A DNA stretch of 64,000 nucleotides from Candidatus Panguiarchaeum symbiosum (GCA_024720975.1 JANJXX010000001.1:250811-314810); one strand, 5' to 3'. Positions 40,642 to 49,595 are shown, numbered from the stretch's first letter. The notes: generated by a model not told the origin, from the letters alone. A program made the numbers and translations.

Positions 40642-41460
40642 ATGCAACTAGCTGACAAACCCATCTTAGATGGTAAATTGTACCACATAGCTATCGCCCC
40701 AAACGAGCTTCCCCGCTACATTCTAGTACCAGGTGATCCACAAAGAACTGAGATCATTGCTAACATGTGGGATGAAAAAGAGGAGTTGGCGTACTATAGG
40801 CAGTACAGAAGCTTTCGGGGAAAGTATAAGAATGCTCCTATAGGAACTGTTTCTACGGGCATTGGGGGGCCAGCAACGGAGATTTGTATCATCGAACTAC
40901 TGTATGCTGGTGCTGATACATTTATTCGGGTTGGCTCTACAGGGGCATTAGTTAAGGATATAGAGCTTGGAGACCTTATTATTAACTATGCAGCTGTGAG
41001 ACTTGATGGAGCCTCCCGTGCATATGCACCTCTGGAGTTTCCAGCGGTTGCTAGTCTTGATGTAACACTCGCTTTAATCAAGGCAGCAGAGGCTCTCGGA
41101 TACAGATACCACGTTGGAATAGCAGCTAGCACTGATTCCTTCTACGCTGGGCAAGAGAGACCTATCAACGGTTGGCTACCCGATAATCAACGTGGCTTAA
41201 TAGAGAGACTAAAACGACTGAGAGTAATCAACTTTGAAATGGAATGCGCTACATTGTTCACAATAGCATCAATTTTTGGAGCCAGAGCTGGTAGCGTGTG
41301 TGCAGTTTATGCGAATAGAGAAACTGGTGATTTCTCAAAGAAGGGAGAAAGCGAAGCATGTAAGGTAGCATGCGAAGCTGTTCGAATACTCTATGAGTGG
41401 GATGAAGAACGCAATCGCCTCAGAAAAGGCACATTTTGGATACCGGAATTATTCAAATGA
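40642..41460 (+). CDS. udp: Uridine phosphorylase (NP-I family)
   Basis: Nucleoside phosphorylase in pyrimidine salvage. Visible: RYILVPGDPQRTEIIANMWD, STGIGGPATEICIIELLYAGADTFIRVGSTGAL (phosphate/ribose loop), STDSFYAGQERP and NFEMECATLFTIA (substrate-binding F-E-M-E). 272 residues is normal. It ends with an 8-base overlap with the convergent RecA-like gene. Confidence 0.92.
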   Translation: MQLADKPILDGKLYHIAIAPNELPRYILVPGDPQRTEIIANMWDEKEELAYYRQYRSFRGKYKNAPIGTVSTGIGGPATEICIIELLYAGADTFIRVGSTGALVKDIELGDLIINYAAVRLDGASRAYAPLEFPAVASLDVTLALIKAAEALGYRYHVGIAASTDSFYAGQERPINGWLPDNQRGLIERLKRLRVINFEMECATLFTIASIFGARAGSVCAVYANRETGDFSKKGESEACKVACEAVRILYEWDEERNRLRKGTFWIPELFK

Positions 41461-42172
41461 GTATGTCTAGGCCTACTTTAAAGAACCCAATGGTTTCAGG
41501 TAGGTATTTCGAGTAAACAATACGCAACATGAATAGTCCTCTTCTAACTTTTTTGAGAAGTATTAATGTGTCAGTGAATAATTGAAGCACATTCCAGAAT
41601 GCCGGAATTGACCCCTCTTTCTTCCAAAATTCCGGTGCGTTCACTTCCTTTGTTATGGACCGCATTTCATCGACAAGCATTAAGATATAATCTCTCTTAT
41701 CAAGCAAGTTTCGCAATCCGGCTAAAAAACTGTATACTTCTCTTTTAAGTGCTCCCCGCTTGGCATCTGAGAACTTTCTTGATAGAATCGTTCCGATGAA
41801 TATTGAAGGGAGCGGATCTATAGCCAGAAATATACTTCGGTTCTCGTCCGATTCCGCAATAAGTGTCCTTATGTAATTCAATATAAGATCTGAATCAGCT
41901 AGGCTCGATATCCTGATGTTACTAAGAACATGTTCTGAGATCATGTTTTTCTCGCAAATTTGCTGCAGATCAAATTTCCTGGTGATATTTTCGGGATCTA
42001 TAAGAACGACATTGGCATTAAATAAATCCTCCAAAAATCTTAGTGCCAGTAGCAGCATCAGAAGCGTCTTTCCCGCTCCAGGTGGTCCACAAATAGTAAC
42101 AACTTGATTAATAGGTATTCCCCCAAGGCTATCTATGAAGCCAAGTCCAGTCCTGAATTTATTTACTATCAT
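41453..42172 (-). CDS. RecA-superfamily ATPase (RadB/KaiC-like), unknown role
   Basis: A 239-residue RecA-fold ATPase: Walker A ICGPPGAGKTLLMLL (about 28-42), hydrophobic Walker B SIFLAIDPLPSI, and a conserved VVLIDPEN turn. It resembles RadB or small archaeal RecA-like proteins rather than RadA, lacking the N-terminal HhH domain. It follows elp3 by 12 bases on the same strand and is likely cotranscribed. Role unknown. Confidence 0.75.
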   Translation of the reverse strand: MIVNKFRTGLGFIDSLGGIPINQVVTICGPPGAGKTLLMLLLALRFLEDLFNANVVLIDPENITRKFDLQQICEKNMISEHVLSNIRISSLADSDLILNYIRTLIAESDENRSIFLAIDPLPSIFIGTILSRKFSDAKRGALKREVYSFLAGLRNLLDKRDYILMLVDEMRSITKEVNAPEFWKKEGSIPAFWNVLQLFTDTLILLKKVRRGLFMLRIVYSKYLPETIGFFKVGLDILI

Positions 42173-42184
42173 TTTGGGGTCCTT

Positions 42185-43783
42185 CTAGCAGATCTTCTTG
42201 ACCATATAAGGACCCTCAAGCTTATAGCCAAAGCGCCTATAGTATTCCCTAACACCAATTCCACTTAATACAGCGACCTTGACAGCGTCGAAGTCTTCCG
42301 CAGCTACAAGCTCTGCTTCTTTAAGCAGAGAAGCCCCTAATCCTCTATGCTGGGCGCTTTCAGGTTTCCTTTCTCCAATTGGTACCAGAGGTCCGTAGAC
42401 ATGTAACTCCCTAACGATGGCTGTATTGTGGTTTATTTCAGGTCTATGAGATAAATCTGATGGAATCCTAAGCCTAAGCATGCCAAATATGACATCACTC
42501 CTCACATCTTCATACGATAGGAAGATCTCAGTACCCATAGATGCCTTGTATTTTCTCTTAACTAACCGGACCTTGCTTATATCAAGTGCGTATCCTTCCT
42601 TTAAAGCTTTGTGACCAACTTCACGACATCTTATACACCTGCAGTGCCAACCTAGCTTTCCCATGTATCTTTTAACAACATCACGAAGGTTTCCGAAGGA
42701 GTATCCTGTTTCAATCAGGTATGTAGGTATATCTCTCTGAACTCTTTGGACTCGTATCCAAGGAGGGAGAAGCTTCTTTATCCTAGCCAATAATTCGATT
42801 AGTTTCTCCTCAGGATACGGTCTATATTCCCCGCGTAACCACATATCGTATAGTTTAGTACCCGCTACAACAACTGTCGGGTATATCTTTATCATGTCAG
42901 GTCTGAAGTCAGGATCCTCAATTAACATCATAAAGTCCTTAAAGTCTCTTTCCGGACTAGGATCAGGCGGAAGATTGGGCATCATATGAGCTACAATCTT
43001 GAAACCAGCATCTTTGGCTATCCGAAACGCTCTTTTAGTACATTCTACGTCATGTCCTCTTTTGACAAATTCTAGGACATCATCGAAGAGACTTTGAACA
43101 CCGATTTCTATCCGCGTCGCACCATAGCGAAGGAATTCATCAACATGATATTCAAGACAATAATCAGGTCTCGTTTCGAACGTCAGTTCTACGAGACGTC
43201 TCGGCGAGGTTTCTAGTGCTTTTTTTAATTCCTCCAGGGAGGAACATAGGCCTCTACGACCTAGGATTCCTTCATAGATTCCCTTCATGAACTCGTCGCG
43301 GTAATCTTTAGGAAGAGCTATAAATGTACCACCCATAACTATAACGCTGATCTTGTCTGGTGGATGGCCTAGACGTTCTATATGTTGCACTCTACGAACT
43401 ATTTGCAGGAATGGGTCATAGTTTAGTTCAGCTGCACGTCTAGCGGCTGGTTCATGACCTGAGTAACTTTTTGGACTTGGGATTGGAGAGAAACCAGGTC
43501 CACCTGGGCAATAGATACAAGAGCCAGGACACCCAGCTGGCTCTGTAAAGACTGAGACTACTATTATTCCCGATATACTTCTTACTGGCTTAGATAATAT
43601 TTTAATCTTCTTTCTTGAGCTAGCATTTAGCCTAGAGAGTATTTCGTGATCTTTGGGAACAAAATTAGCTCGTAGCCTCTTAGCTACATCTACCTTGATG
43701 CGCTGCAGTAAGTTTTTGTCCACGCTTTCATATTTTTGAAGCTCCCTGATGATTTCTGATATCACCAATTCTCTCTGAGCCAT
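42185..43783 (-). CDS. elp3: Elp3-type tRNA uridine(34) acetyltransferase (radical SAM + GNAT)
   Basis: Archaeal Elp3 makes cm5U in the tRNA wobble position. The radical SAM cluster cysteines are C85, C89 and C92 in EPAGCPGSCIYCPGG. GHEPAARRAAELNYDP and IEIGVQSLFDDVLEFVKRGH are typical. A cysteine-rich HCRCIRCREVGH lies near residue 377. The C-terminal GNAT domain includes AQHRGLGASLLKEAE. 532 residues is normal. Cotranscribed with the RecA-like ATPase. Confidence 0.96.
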   Translation of the reverse strand: MAQRELVISEIIRELQKYESVDKNLLQRIKVDVAKRLRANFVPKDHEILSRLNASSRKKIKILSKPVRSISGIIVVSVFTEPAGCPGSCIYCPGGPGFSPIPSPKSYSGHEPAARRAAELNYDPFLQIVRRVQHIERLGHPPDKISVIVMGGTFIALPKDYRDEFMKGIYEGILGRRGLCSSLEELKKALETSPRRLVELTFETRPDYCLEYHVDEFLRYGATRIEIGVQSLFDDVLEFVKRGHDVECTKRAFRIAKDAGFKIVAHMMPNLPPDPSPERDFKDFMMLIEDPDFRPDMIKIYPTVVVAGTKLYDMWLRGEYRPYPEEKLIELLARIKKLLPPWIRVQRVQRDIPTYLIETGYSFGNLRDVVKRYMGKLGWHCRCIRCREVGHKALKEGYALDISKVRLVKRKYKASMGTEIFLSYEDVRSDVIFGMLRLRIPSDLSHRPEINHNTAIVRELHVYGPLVPIGERKPESAQHRGLGASLLKEAELVAAEDFDAVKVAVLSGIGVREYYRRFGYKLEGPYMVKKIC

Positions 43784-43887
43784 ATTTGAACACTTTTGGG
43801 CACTTTACTGTAGCAATCAACCGTTGCCTCTAGATAATAGGATATATTTAATAGCTTCTGCACCTATTATATTATTCCTTAAGTCTG

Positions 43888-43985
43888 TGGGCATAGGGTA
43901 TGAGGATCAGGGCCCTATATGAAATCCAATGATTCAATGGCACCGAGTACCGACCCGCCCAAAACGGAGGCGGTTTGAATCGTAA
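43888..43985. ncRNA. Candidate structured intergenic RNA, unassigned
   Basis: Two inverted repeats stand out in an otherwise empty spacer: CATAGGG/CCCTAT (43892-43898 with 43913-43918) and GATTCAA/TTGAATC (43931-43937 with 43975-43981) enclosing CCGCC/GGCGG (43955-43959 with 43969-43973). The second forms a long hairpin with an asymmetric internal loop. A plus-strand TATA-like ATATATTTAATAG lies near 43850. GC is higher than the surroundings. It lacks C/D or ACA boxes. It could equally be a terminator or leader on either strand. Confidence 0.35.
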
Positions 43986-43987
43986 GT

Positions 43988-44737
43988 TTAATCCTCAATA
44001 AATAAATCAAGCTTCTGCCCTTTCTTTCCTAGAACCCTATCTATAGTTTCTTGTGAAAGAAGCACTTGAAGAAAGGCCCTTGAGTCACGCAGAAGCTCTC
44101 TGAAGTTTTTGGTTCCTATCTGTTTCGCAAGAAAACTCATAGCCCTAAGTACATAATTTACGACACTGATGCAAAGCTCCAGTCCATAATCTGTGAGCTT
44201 AAATGCTTTTCGGACCATATGATGGGTTGGTGGAATAACTAAGATGTTTGATTTTGATGTCATGTACGCGTCAGATATAATTATAACAGGCTTCGTTGCT
44301 GGTAAGTGATATTCAAGATCTAGTACTTTCAATATTTTATGGTTTAAGCATATTATCGCAGTATCGAAGTCCTGCTCGATCATGTCGTATATCTTGTTTT
44401 TCACCTGAAACCTCTCAAACAAAATTTCTAGCTCCGGTACGCTTAAATTATCGAAGCACTCCTTGATGCTTATCACATAGTCTTCCTCACTTATAACTCC
44501 ATATGGTGTCACTAGGTACAATAGAACCTTCTCGCCAGTGCTCTCTAGTCGCATTACCGCTCTTTGCAGCCTAGTGAACACTGAGTTGTACAAGGCACTA
44601 GCTACTGAGGGAATATAGCGACCCTCATCCCTAAGCCTTGCTAGGAAGCTGTATATATCCACTTCATCGATATCCCAGACGCTTATCTTGCCTTTAATTC
44701 CCTCTATACATGGCGATTCAAGGATGACTATATGCAC
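43988..44737 (-). CDS. Unknown 249-aa protein, third gene of the E2-like operon
   Basis: Alpha/beta protein with strands at the start (MHIVILESP), LLYLVTPYGVISEEDYV near 90 and PVIIISDAYMT near 150, followed by a helical C-terminus. The VTPYGVISEEDY region weakly recalls DUF6884/YaaA-like proteins, but I would not assign it. GTG 44737 with GAGGG seven bases upstream. It starts 11 bases after the E2-like gene, so it belongs to the same operon. Function unknown. Confidence 0.65.
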   Translation of the reverse strand: MHIVILESPCIEGIKGKISVWDIDEVDIYSFLARLRDEGRYIPSVASALYNSVFTRLQRAVMRLESTGEKVLLYLVTPYGVISEEDYVISIKECFDNLSVPELEILFERFQVKNKIYDMIEQDFDTAIICLNHKILKVLDLEYHLPATKPVIIISDAYMTSKSNILVIPPTHHMVRKAFKLTDYGLELCISVVNYVLRAMSFLAKQIGTKNFRELLRDSRAFLQVLLSQETIDRVLGKKGQKLDLFIED

Positions 44738-44748
44738 CAGAATTCCCT

Positions 44749-45324
44749 CTATAGGTTTATGAAGCTTATGCCCCTTCCAAGCTGTTGAACCACTTTACTT
44801 TTTTTAGTTGATACTATAGAAAACCATATGAGAAAGATACTTAAGTAATGCGCTATGCCTGCATAAGGAGAATTTTTTATCCAAATTTGCCTCAAAATGG
44901 GGGGTATACACATAAATGGCGCCCCACCTGTTTCTCTATCGATGATTCTCCTGAACATGAGGTCTTCCTTAGATGTTGGATCATCCGCAAGTCTAGGTAA
45001 AGCTCGTGGATATGTTCTCGGGCATAAAATTGATATTGTAATCTTTTTAAACTGGTCTGAGTGCTCTTCGCCAAGTAGTTTGGTACAGTCAACATCAACA
45101 AGAAATTTTCCGCCCTTGACATACCTAAGATTTTCAAAAGGTATGTTTTGATTAAACTTTTTCCATGCGGCAAAGGCACTTATCTCTTCTTTAACACGGT
45201 TGGGGTCCTCTGCAGGGTGTTTATCCACATATATCAATGGTATTTCATCTAGAAAATTCCAGTATCCAACTATGTTTATTCTCAATTCTATTCTCAACAC
45301 GTGAGAGTTACTCATGATTCCCAC
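44749..45324 (-). CDS. E2-like (ubiquitin-conjugating fold) protein, candidate
   Basis: 191 residues whose layout follows E2 enzymes: a basic/acidic helix (NRVKEEISAFAAWKKFNQ, 42-59), a strand ending KFLVDVDC, the strand ITISILCP followed by TYPRALPRL (compare E2 YPxxPP), then GGAPFMCIPPILRQIWIKNSPYAGIAHYLSIFLIW, which mirrors the E2 active-site stretch xICLxIL..W.P...L...L..I..L. The likely active Cys is C139 and Trp W148. The HPN motif is not conserved. GTG 45324 overlaps the zinc-protein stop by one base. No E1, ubiquitin-like or JAMM gene is in the window. The family assignment is from pattern only. Confidence 0.6.
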   Translation of the reverse strand: MGIMSNSHVLRIELRINIVGYWNFLDEIPLIYVDKHPAEDPNRVKEEISAFAAWKKFNQNIPFENLRYVKGGKFLVDVDCTKLLGEEHSDQFKKITISILCPRTYPRALPRLADDPTSKEDLMFRRIIDRETGGAPFMCIPPILRQIWIKNSPYAGIAHYLSIFLIWFSIVSTKKSKVVQQLGRGISFINL

Positions 45325-45695
45325 TATTTACCTTTTAGTATCGCTTGAGGGGTAATGAGTGTGTACTTCGCTTGCCTGCCACATAGATCGCATTTAGGCA
45401 TCTTCGGTTTTCTTCTTGGCCATAGGAGCCACTTATGTTTCGGCGAGATTGACGTTAAGCTTTCAAGACAAAACTCACATATTGTTATTCCTAACTTAGC
45501 CGGTATCATAATGAAGCTCGCATCATGTAACTTGCACACATCACATTTAGTTATGTCTTTAAATATAGGTCGAGGTACTATAAAAGCTGACGCTGCAAAG
45601 CCGAGTAGCGTTAATAGTTCGATACACTTCTTGCAAACTCTGAGGGGCATATCAAGCTCTTTCCTGTCCTCTACTACTATACTCAAATCGAGCAC
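45324..45695 (-). CDS. Four-CxxC zinc protein, first gene of the E2-like operon
   Basis: 123 residues with four Cys pairs: C21/C24, C51/C54, C73/C76 and C102/C105, spaced about 26, 18 and 25 residues apart. That permits two zinc sites, either as tandem ribbons or interleaved as in C4C4 RING-like domains; no His ligand is apparent. The first pair lies in VCKKC, the last in KCDLCGRQAKYTLI. GTG 45695 is the longest start, ATG 45650 also plausible. It abuts the E2-like gene. A RING-like E3 role is speculative. Confidence 0.6.
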   Translation of the reverse strand: MLDLSIVVEDRKELDMPLRVCKKCIELLTLLGFAASAFIVPRPIFKDITKCDVCKLHDASFIMIPAKLGITICEFCLESLTSISPKHKWLLWPRRKPKMPKCDLCGRQAKYTLITPQAILKGK

Positions 45696-45894
45696 CAGAT
45701 TTTTCTACTTAACTAAGCTCACTAAGTACCTATTAGATTGAATATTGAGAATAGCTTTACTAATACATAATGCATAAATTCAGAATGATGACACCTTACC
45801 TTATATAAAGGGCTGATTAAATCTTTTAACTCCCTTTAAAAATAGCTTGAGCCCCGAATATCATCAGCTATCTCTTAGTCTGGGTGCTAAGTGA

Positions 45895-47949
45895 ATGCTA
45901 ATAAAGCTCTGGGAGCGAAGATTCGACTCTGAGATCAGGGGTATTCATGTAGCTGATATAAATTCTGATGGACTTGATGAAGTGATCTTAGCCAGCCACG
46001 ATTCTAGGATATATGCAATCTCACATAATAAGGTTTTGTGGTCAACTGAAGAACAAGAGTTTCCCGGTGAGAATGTTACGGTTATTAAAACATCCATGGG
46101 AAAGCCCTACCGCATCGTTGGTTCTTTTCATAAGGAGTTGATATACTTCGATTTAGAGGGAAAAAAACTCCATAAGACATCATTATCCTCCTGGATTGTG
46201 CGTCTGATCAATATCGGTCCTAGTAAGTATGGCATTGATGCACTACTAGCAGTAGACCTCAGGGGAACAATTTATTGCGTTGATCCAGAGGGGAATATTT
46301 CATGGAGACTTGAAAAGGCGTTTCAAGAGAACAGTCTTAACCGTATGCTATATGGAATAGCTGTTGATAATGAGTTACAAAGAATTTTTCTAGCTGATAG
46401 GCATGAAATTAAGGTAATAGACTTCGATGGAACTCTAAGACAAACTAAGAGTATAACCCGCGAGGATATTCATGGAATAGCGATAGTTAATATCGTTCAA
46501 GAGAGCCACCACAAAGTAAAGATGCTCGCTGTTGGAACAAGAGGGGGAGTTATCCTCCTTGATCTTGTCACTCTAAAGGAATTGGCGAGGACTGATCTTG
46601 GTTCTAAAAGAGAAACCCGTGTACTGCTATCATGTGACATCAACAGCGACATGAACGATGAAGTATTCATAGGCTCTTGGTCCGAGGATCAAGTGATTGT
46701 CCTGGAATACAATGAGAAAGAGAAAAAGCTGAAGGAAATAGCAAAATACAACATTGAAGGAAATCCACTCTGCATCCTAGCTGGCGATTTTCGCGGCTGT
46801 TTTCAGAAGGAGATTGTTATCGGAACTGATGGGGATCGCGCCTATGCAGTAATCTGGCCTAAAGACGTTATTGAGCTCGAGGCTAGCGTCTCATTGCACA
46901 GCATTTGTTTTGGAAATACCTTAGGATATGGTCCACAGGACATTTTACTTAGGTCTAACAAGGAAACAATGACTTGCTATTCTTTTGTTCCGCGCGTGTG
47001 GTCAAAACTCAATAACTTTAATACTCTTGAGGGCATGCTGTATGCAATAATACCATCAACTGCAAAGATTAAGACCGATAAAGTTGTTATACTTGATACG
47101 AAAAATCGAAAGGTAGCCAGCGCATCTCTTGATAAGAAAAAGATATCACTTTGTGAGATACCATTTAAGGCAGCGTATAAAGGAGGTATATCCGAACTTA
47201 CTGTTGAAGTTGACAACAAAGCGCTTCTGAGAAGTTTTATTTTAGTCCCAGACACTGGTAAATTGACGGTGCTTACTAGGAGCCTTGCCTTGGCCGAAGA
47301 GGACATTATCACTATAGATGATATAAAAGTCGATAAAAAAGAACTAGAGGTCAAATCCAGAGGACTCGAAATAGTCAAAACCCTTGTCAAGGACAACAAA
47401 CTTAAGCTAGGGGTGGTAAGGAACACTAGTGATATAGCCCGCGTGGAAATTTCAGTGTACTCTTACAACGAGCAAAACAAAGAGAGACAAATGATGCTAA
47501 AATACAATTTCATGGTAGTTCCATTGGAAACATTACGTGCTGAGTTACAAATTGATGAGATGATCACTACCGAAGACGCTATAACTCTCCATTTGCGGAA
47601 TAACTCTGGAAAAGAGATACCATACAATATCATCAGCGATGGTCCCCTCAATATTAAAGCTTCTGGCGAGCTTTTGCCCCATTCAGAGAAACCCGTGAAA
47701 CTTACAATTTCAGTAAAATCTGATGAACTGCAGATTGAAGTAAACCAGGTTCTAGATCTAACGTATGGAGATTACTTAAGGAGGACAATCAAAATCCCGA
47801 TTAGATCTCGCGTACTGAATGTAAGCGCTATCAATGAGCGCGCTAGACGGATATATGCGGCTACCAAAGACCTAAGAGTCGTTTTCGAGACTCTGAGTAA
47901 AGATTTGAATTTGTCCGAAGAAGTTCTTAAGAAGGTCGTAAGATTGTAG
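45895..47949 (+). CDS. Intracellular beta-propeller protein with C-terminal ear-like domains
   Basis: 684 residues without signal peptide. The first 400 form a propeller with FG-GAP-like blades: HVADINSDGLDEVILASHDSRIYAI at about 19-43 and SCDINSDMNDEVFIGSWSEDQVIVLEY at about 244-270. Ig/adaptin-ear-like beta sheets follow (VEISVYSYNEQ, AITLHLRNNSGKEIPYNI), then a C-terminal helix (LRVVFETLSKDLNLSEEVLKKVV). The arrangement recalls BBS2/BBS7-like propeller-GAE proteins, but this is resemblance only. Divergent from the E2-like operon across a 200-base spacer containing TATA-like CTTATATAAAGG and TTTAAAAATAG. Confidence 0.65.
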   Translation: MLIKLWERRFDSEIRGIHVADINSDGLDEVILASHDSRIYAISHNKVLWSTEEQEFPGENVTVIKTSMGKPYRIVGSFHKELIYFDLEGKKLHKTSLSSWIVRLINIGPSKYGIDALLAVDLRGTIYCVDPEGNISWRLEKAFQENSLNRMLYGIAVDNELQRIFLADRHEIKVIDFDGTLRQTKSITREDIHGIAIVNIVQESHHKVKMLAVGTRGGVILLDLVTLKELARTDLGSKRETRVLLSCDINSDMNDEVFIGSWSEDQVIVLEYNEKEKKLKEIAKYNIEGNPLCILAGDFRGCFQKEIVIGTDGDRAYAVIWPKDVIELEASVSLHSICFGNTLGYGPQDILLRSNKETMTCYSFVPRVWSKLNNFNTLEGMLYAIIPSTAKIKTDKVVILDTKNRKVASASLDKKKISLCEIPFKAAYKGGISELTVEVDNKALLRSFILVPDTGKLTVLTRSLALAEEDIITIDDIKVDKKELEVKSRGLEIVKTLVKDNKLKLGVVRNTSDIARVEISVYSYNEQNKERQMMLKYNFMVVPLETLRAELQIDEMITTEDAITLHLRNNSGKEIPYNIISDGPLNIKASGELLPHSEKPVKLTISVKSDELQIEVNQVLDLTYGDYLRRTIKIPIRSRVLNVSAINERARRIYAATKDLRVVFETLSKDLNLSEEVLKKVVRL

Positions 47950-48044
47950 TACCATTAGAATAAACCGACAAACAAATTAGCACTCGAACTAAAACACATA
48001 AGGATTGTATTGTATATGTCGTGTAAAGAGATACATGACTAATT

Positions 48045-48383
48045 CTATGCTGCTATCTTTAAATGAACCCAAACATCGTTGGGTACAGGAAGAGCGGCGA
48101 TTAGTGCCAGATCTCTCGACGAAATCTCGCAAACAATTAGACGCCTATGAATACTCAATGCGAAGTGGTCAAATGTATCTGACCCCTGTCCACAGGGAGT
48201 CCGGCGAGCATGCACCCAAAGTCGCTTTGTTGGCAGTCTAACAAAGCTAACCTTATAGTTCCTAGTTTTAAGTGCTTGAACAATAGCATTTGCAAATTTG
48301 TCTAATGAGTTATAATCGAGTCCTATGAGCTTTATATGGACAGGTTTTGCGTGCTTAGTTCTAGTGGATGGTCTTCGATGCAT
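48045..48383 (-). CDS. rps10: 30S ribosomal protein uS10 (S10)
   Basis: Small-subunit protein uS10: KPVHIKLIGLDYNSLDKFANAIVQALKTRNYKVSFVRLPTKRLWVHARRTPCGQGSDTFDHFALSIHRRLIVCE and a VPNDVWVHLKI end. The open frame extends to 48530, but ATG 48383 (MHRRPSTRT) has AAAGGAG four bases upstream and gives normal size. In most archaea uS10 follows EF-1A; here it stands alone between the beta-propeller gene and a TOPRIM gene. Confidence 0.95.
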   Translation of the reverse strand: MHRRPSTRTKHAKPVHIKLIGLDYNSLDKFANAIVQALKTRNYKVSFVRLPTKRLWVHARRTPCGQGSDTFDHFALSIHRRLIVCEISSRDLALIAALPVPNDVWVHLKIAA

Positions 48384-48504
48384 GGGTCTCCTTTCTCCTC
48401 TTTGTTGTTGTTGGCTTTGCAAACTTAAACACCCCAGTATGATATCACATTGATTGCATTTTAATATTATTAAAAGTCTCCGAGAGATTTTAGGCGATAT
48501 GTAA

Positions 48505-48936
48505 TTGCCTGCAAGAAAGAATGAGATCATTACAGACTTTCATAAACTGTGGGCAAAGATCGTTGAGGAGTTAAAAGAAGAGGAAAGTTGTGTCGTTGTT
48601 GAGGGTATTAAAGATAAGAAAATTCTTCTCATGATCGGTATACCACCCAACAAGATAATTTGCGTCAGTTGCAGCAAGTTAGATCATATTGTCAATAAGA
48701 TCTCTTTGAGATTTAAACGTACCTACTTGTTATTAGACCGCGATGCCAGAGGACGACAGAAGATGCATATTCTTAGACGAATGCTTGAACAAAATCGTAT
48801 CGAAGCTATAGATTTATGGGAGCATATTTTCTATCCCCTCAAAATACGTGGTTTCAAATCGATTAGAAAAGTTGAAGAAATGAAAAAGATTGCACTCATC
48901 ATAAGCGAAAACACACGATACTGCGACACAGACTAG
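48505..48936 (+). CDS. Small TOPRIM-domain protein
   Basis: 143 residues with a TOPRIM core: SCVVVEGIKDKKILLMIGI (conserved Glu) and RTYLLLDRDARGRQKMHILRRML (D-x-D, the metal-binding pair). Such small archaeal TOPRIM proteins are related to RNase M5/DnaG-like nucleases or primases, and some act in rRNA processing. Start is TTG 48505. It converges with a P-loop ATPase gene, the stops being eight bases apart. Confidence 0.82.
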   Translation: MPARKNEIITDFHKLWAKIVEELKEEESCVVVEGIKDKKILLMIGIPPNKIICVSCSKLDHIVNKISLRFKRTYLLLDRDARGRQKMHILRRMLEQNRIEAIDLWEHIFYPLKIRGFKSIRKVEEMKKIALIISENTRYCDTD

Positions 48937-48944
48937 CCGTAATC

Positions 48945-49595
48945 TTACTGGGGATTCCGCTTTAAGGAGGTAAAACTTCGACCAGCCAGCAGTAAATTAA
49001 TGCACTCCTTATTGGTGTACTTTCCGTCTTCGAATTTTGCCAGACATATTTTCCTGACCCTTGAAATTCTCTCGATTCTAAGGAAGTTGAAACCGAACTT
49101 TAGATAGTATTTGAACCAAAAAGGTCTTCCTTGGTATACATTCTCGATGGTAGTCACTATAAAGACGCAGCCAAGCACTTCCGAAAATATCTTGCCCAGT
49201 AATAGGAATTTAGATATTTTCTTTTCCATTTCCATGCTGCCAGTATGTTTTATAAGCGCATCGCGGGGAACTATATCATCTATCAATATAGCCACATTTG
49301 GCTTTGTAACGCCATTTTTATTAATCTCATCCAGTACCTCAAGTAGCGTTTCTCTAAGTAAGTTAGAATATTCATTAAGGGAAACATCTTCGTAAGCGCA
49401 AATTAATTTGATTCCCTTGGGAACACTGCTGAGTTCTTCCCTTACGATCATAAAAACCCTATAGTTCAAATATTCAACTAAAAATCTAGCAAGTGCAAGA
49501 AGAAGGGCTGATTTACCGACTCCACGCTCACCAAAGATAACCAGAGGGGAGTATTCCAGTACACTCTTTAAGAAGTTTTCGAACTCTAGCTGCAA
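48945..49595 (-). CDS. P-loop ATPase, unknown
   Basis: 216 residues with Walker A LVIFGERGVGKSALLLAL (about 18-35) and Walker B NVAILIDDIVPRDALI (about 99-114), resembling small archaeal ATPases of the KAP/AAA or STAND-related classes. No recognisable C-terminal DNA-binding domain, and it is short for an MoxR or Cdc6 protein. It lies between tRNA-Pro and the TOPRIM gene. Function unknown. Confidence 0.7.
   Translation of the reverse strand: MQLEFENFLKSVLEYSPLVIFGERGVGKSALLLALARFLVEYLNYRVFMIVREELSSVPKGIKLICAYEDVSLNEYSNLLRETLLEVLDEINKNGVTKPNVAILIDDIVPRDALIKHTGSMEMEKKISKFLLLGKIFSEVLGCVFIVTTIENVYQGRPFWFKYYLKFGFNFLRIERISRVRKICLAKFEDGKYTNKECINLLLAGRSFTSLKRNPQ

Noticed and set aside
45782-45820. 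ATGATGA followed by CTGA, resembling C/D boxes
   Set aside because: The 21-base gap is too long for a guide and contains a TATA element; no C' or D box follows.
48005-48241. Open frame on the plus strand
   Set aside because: Antisense shadow of uS10 with no recognisable protein pattern.
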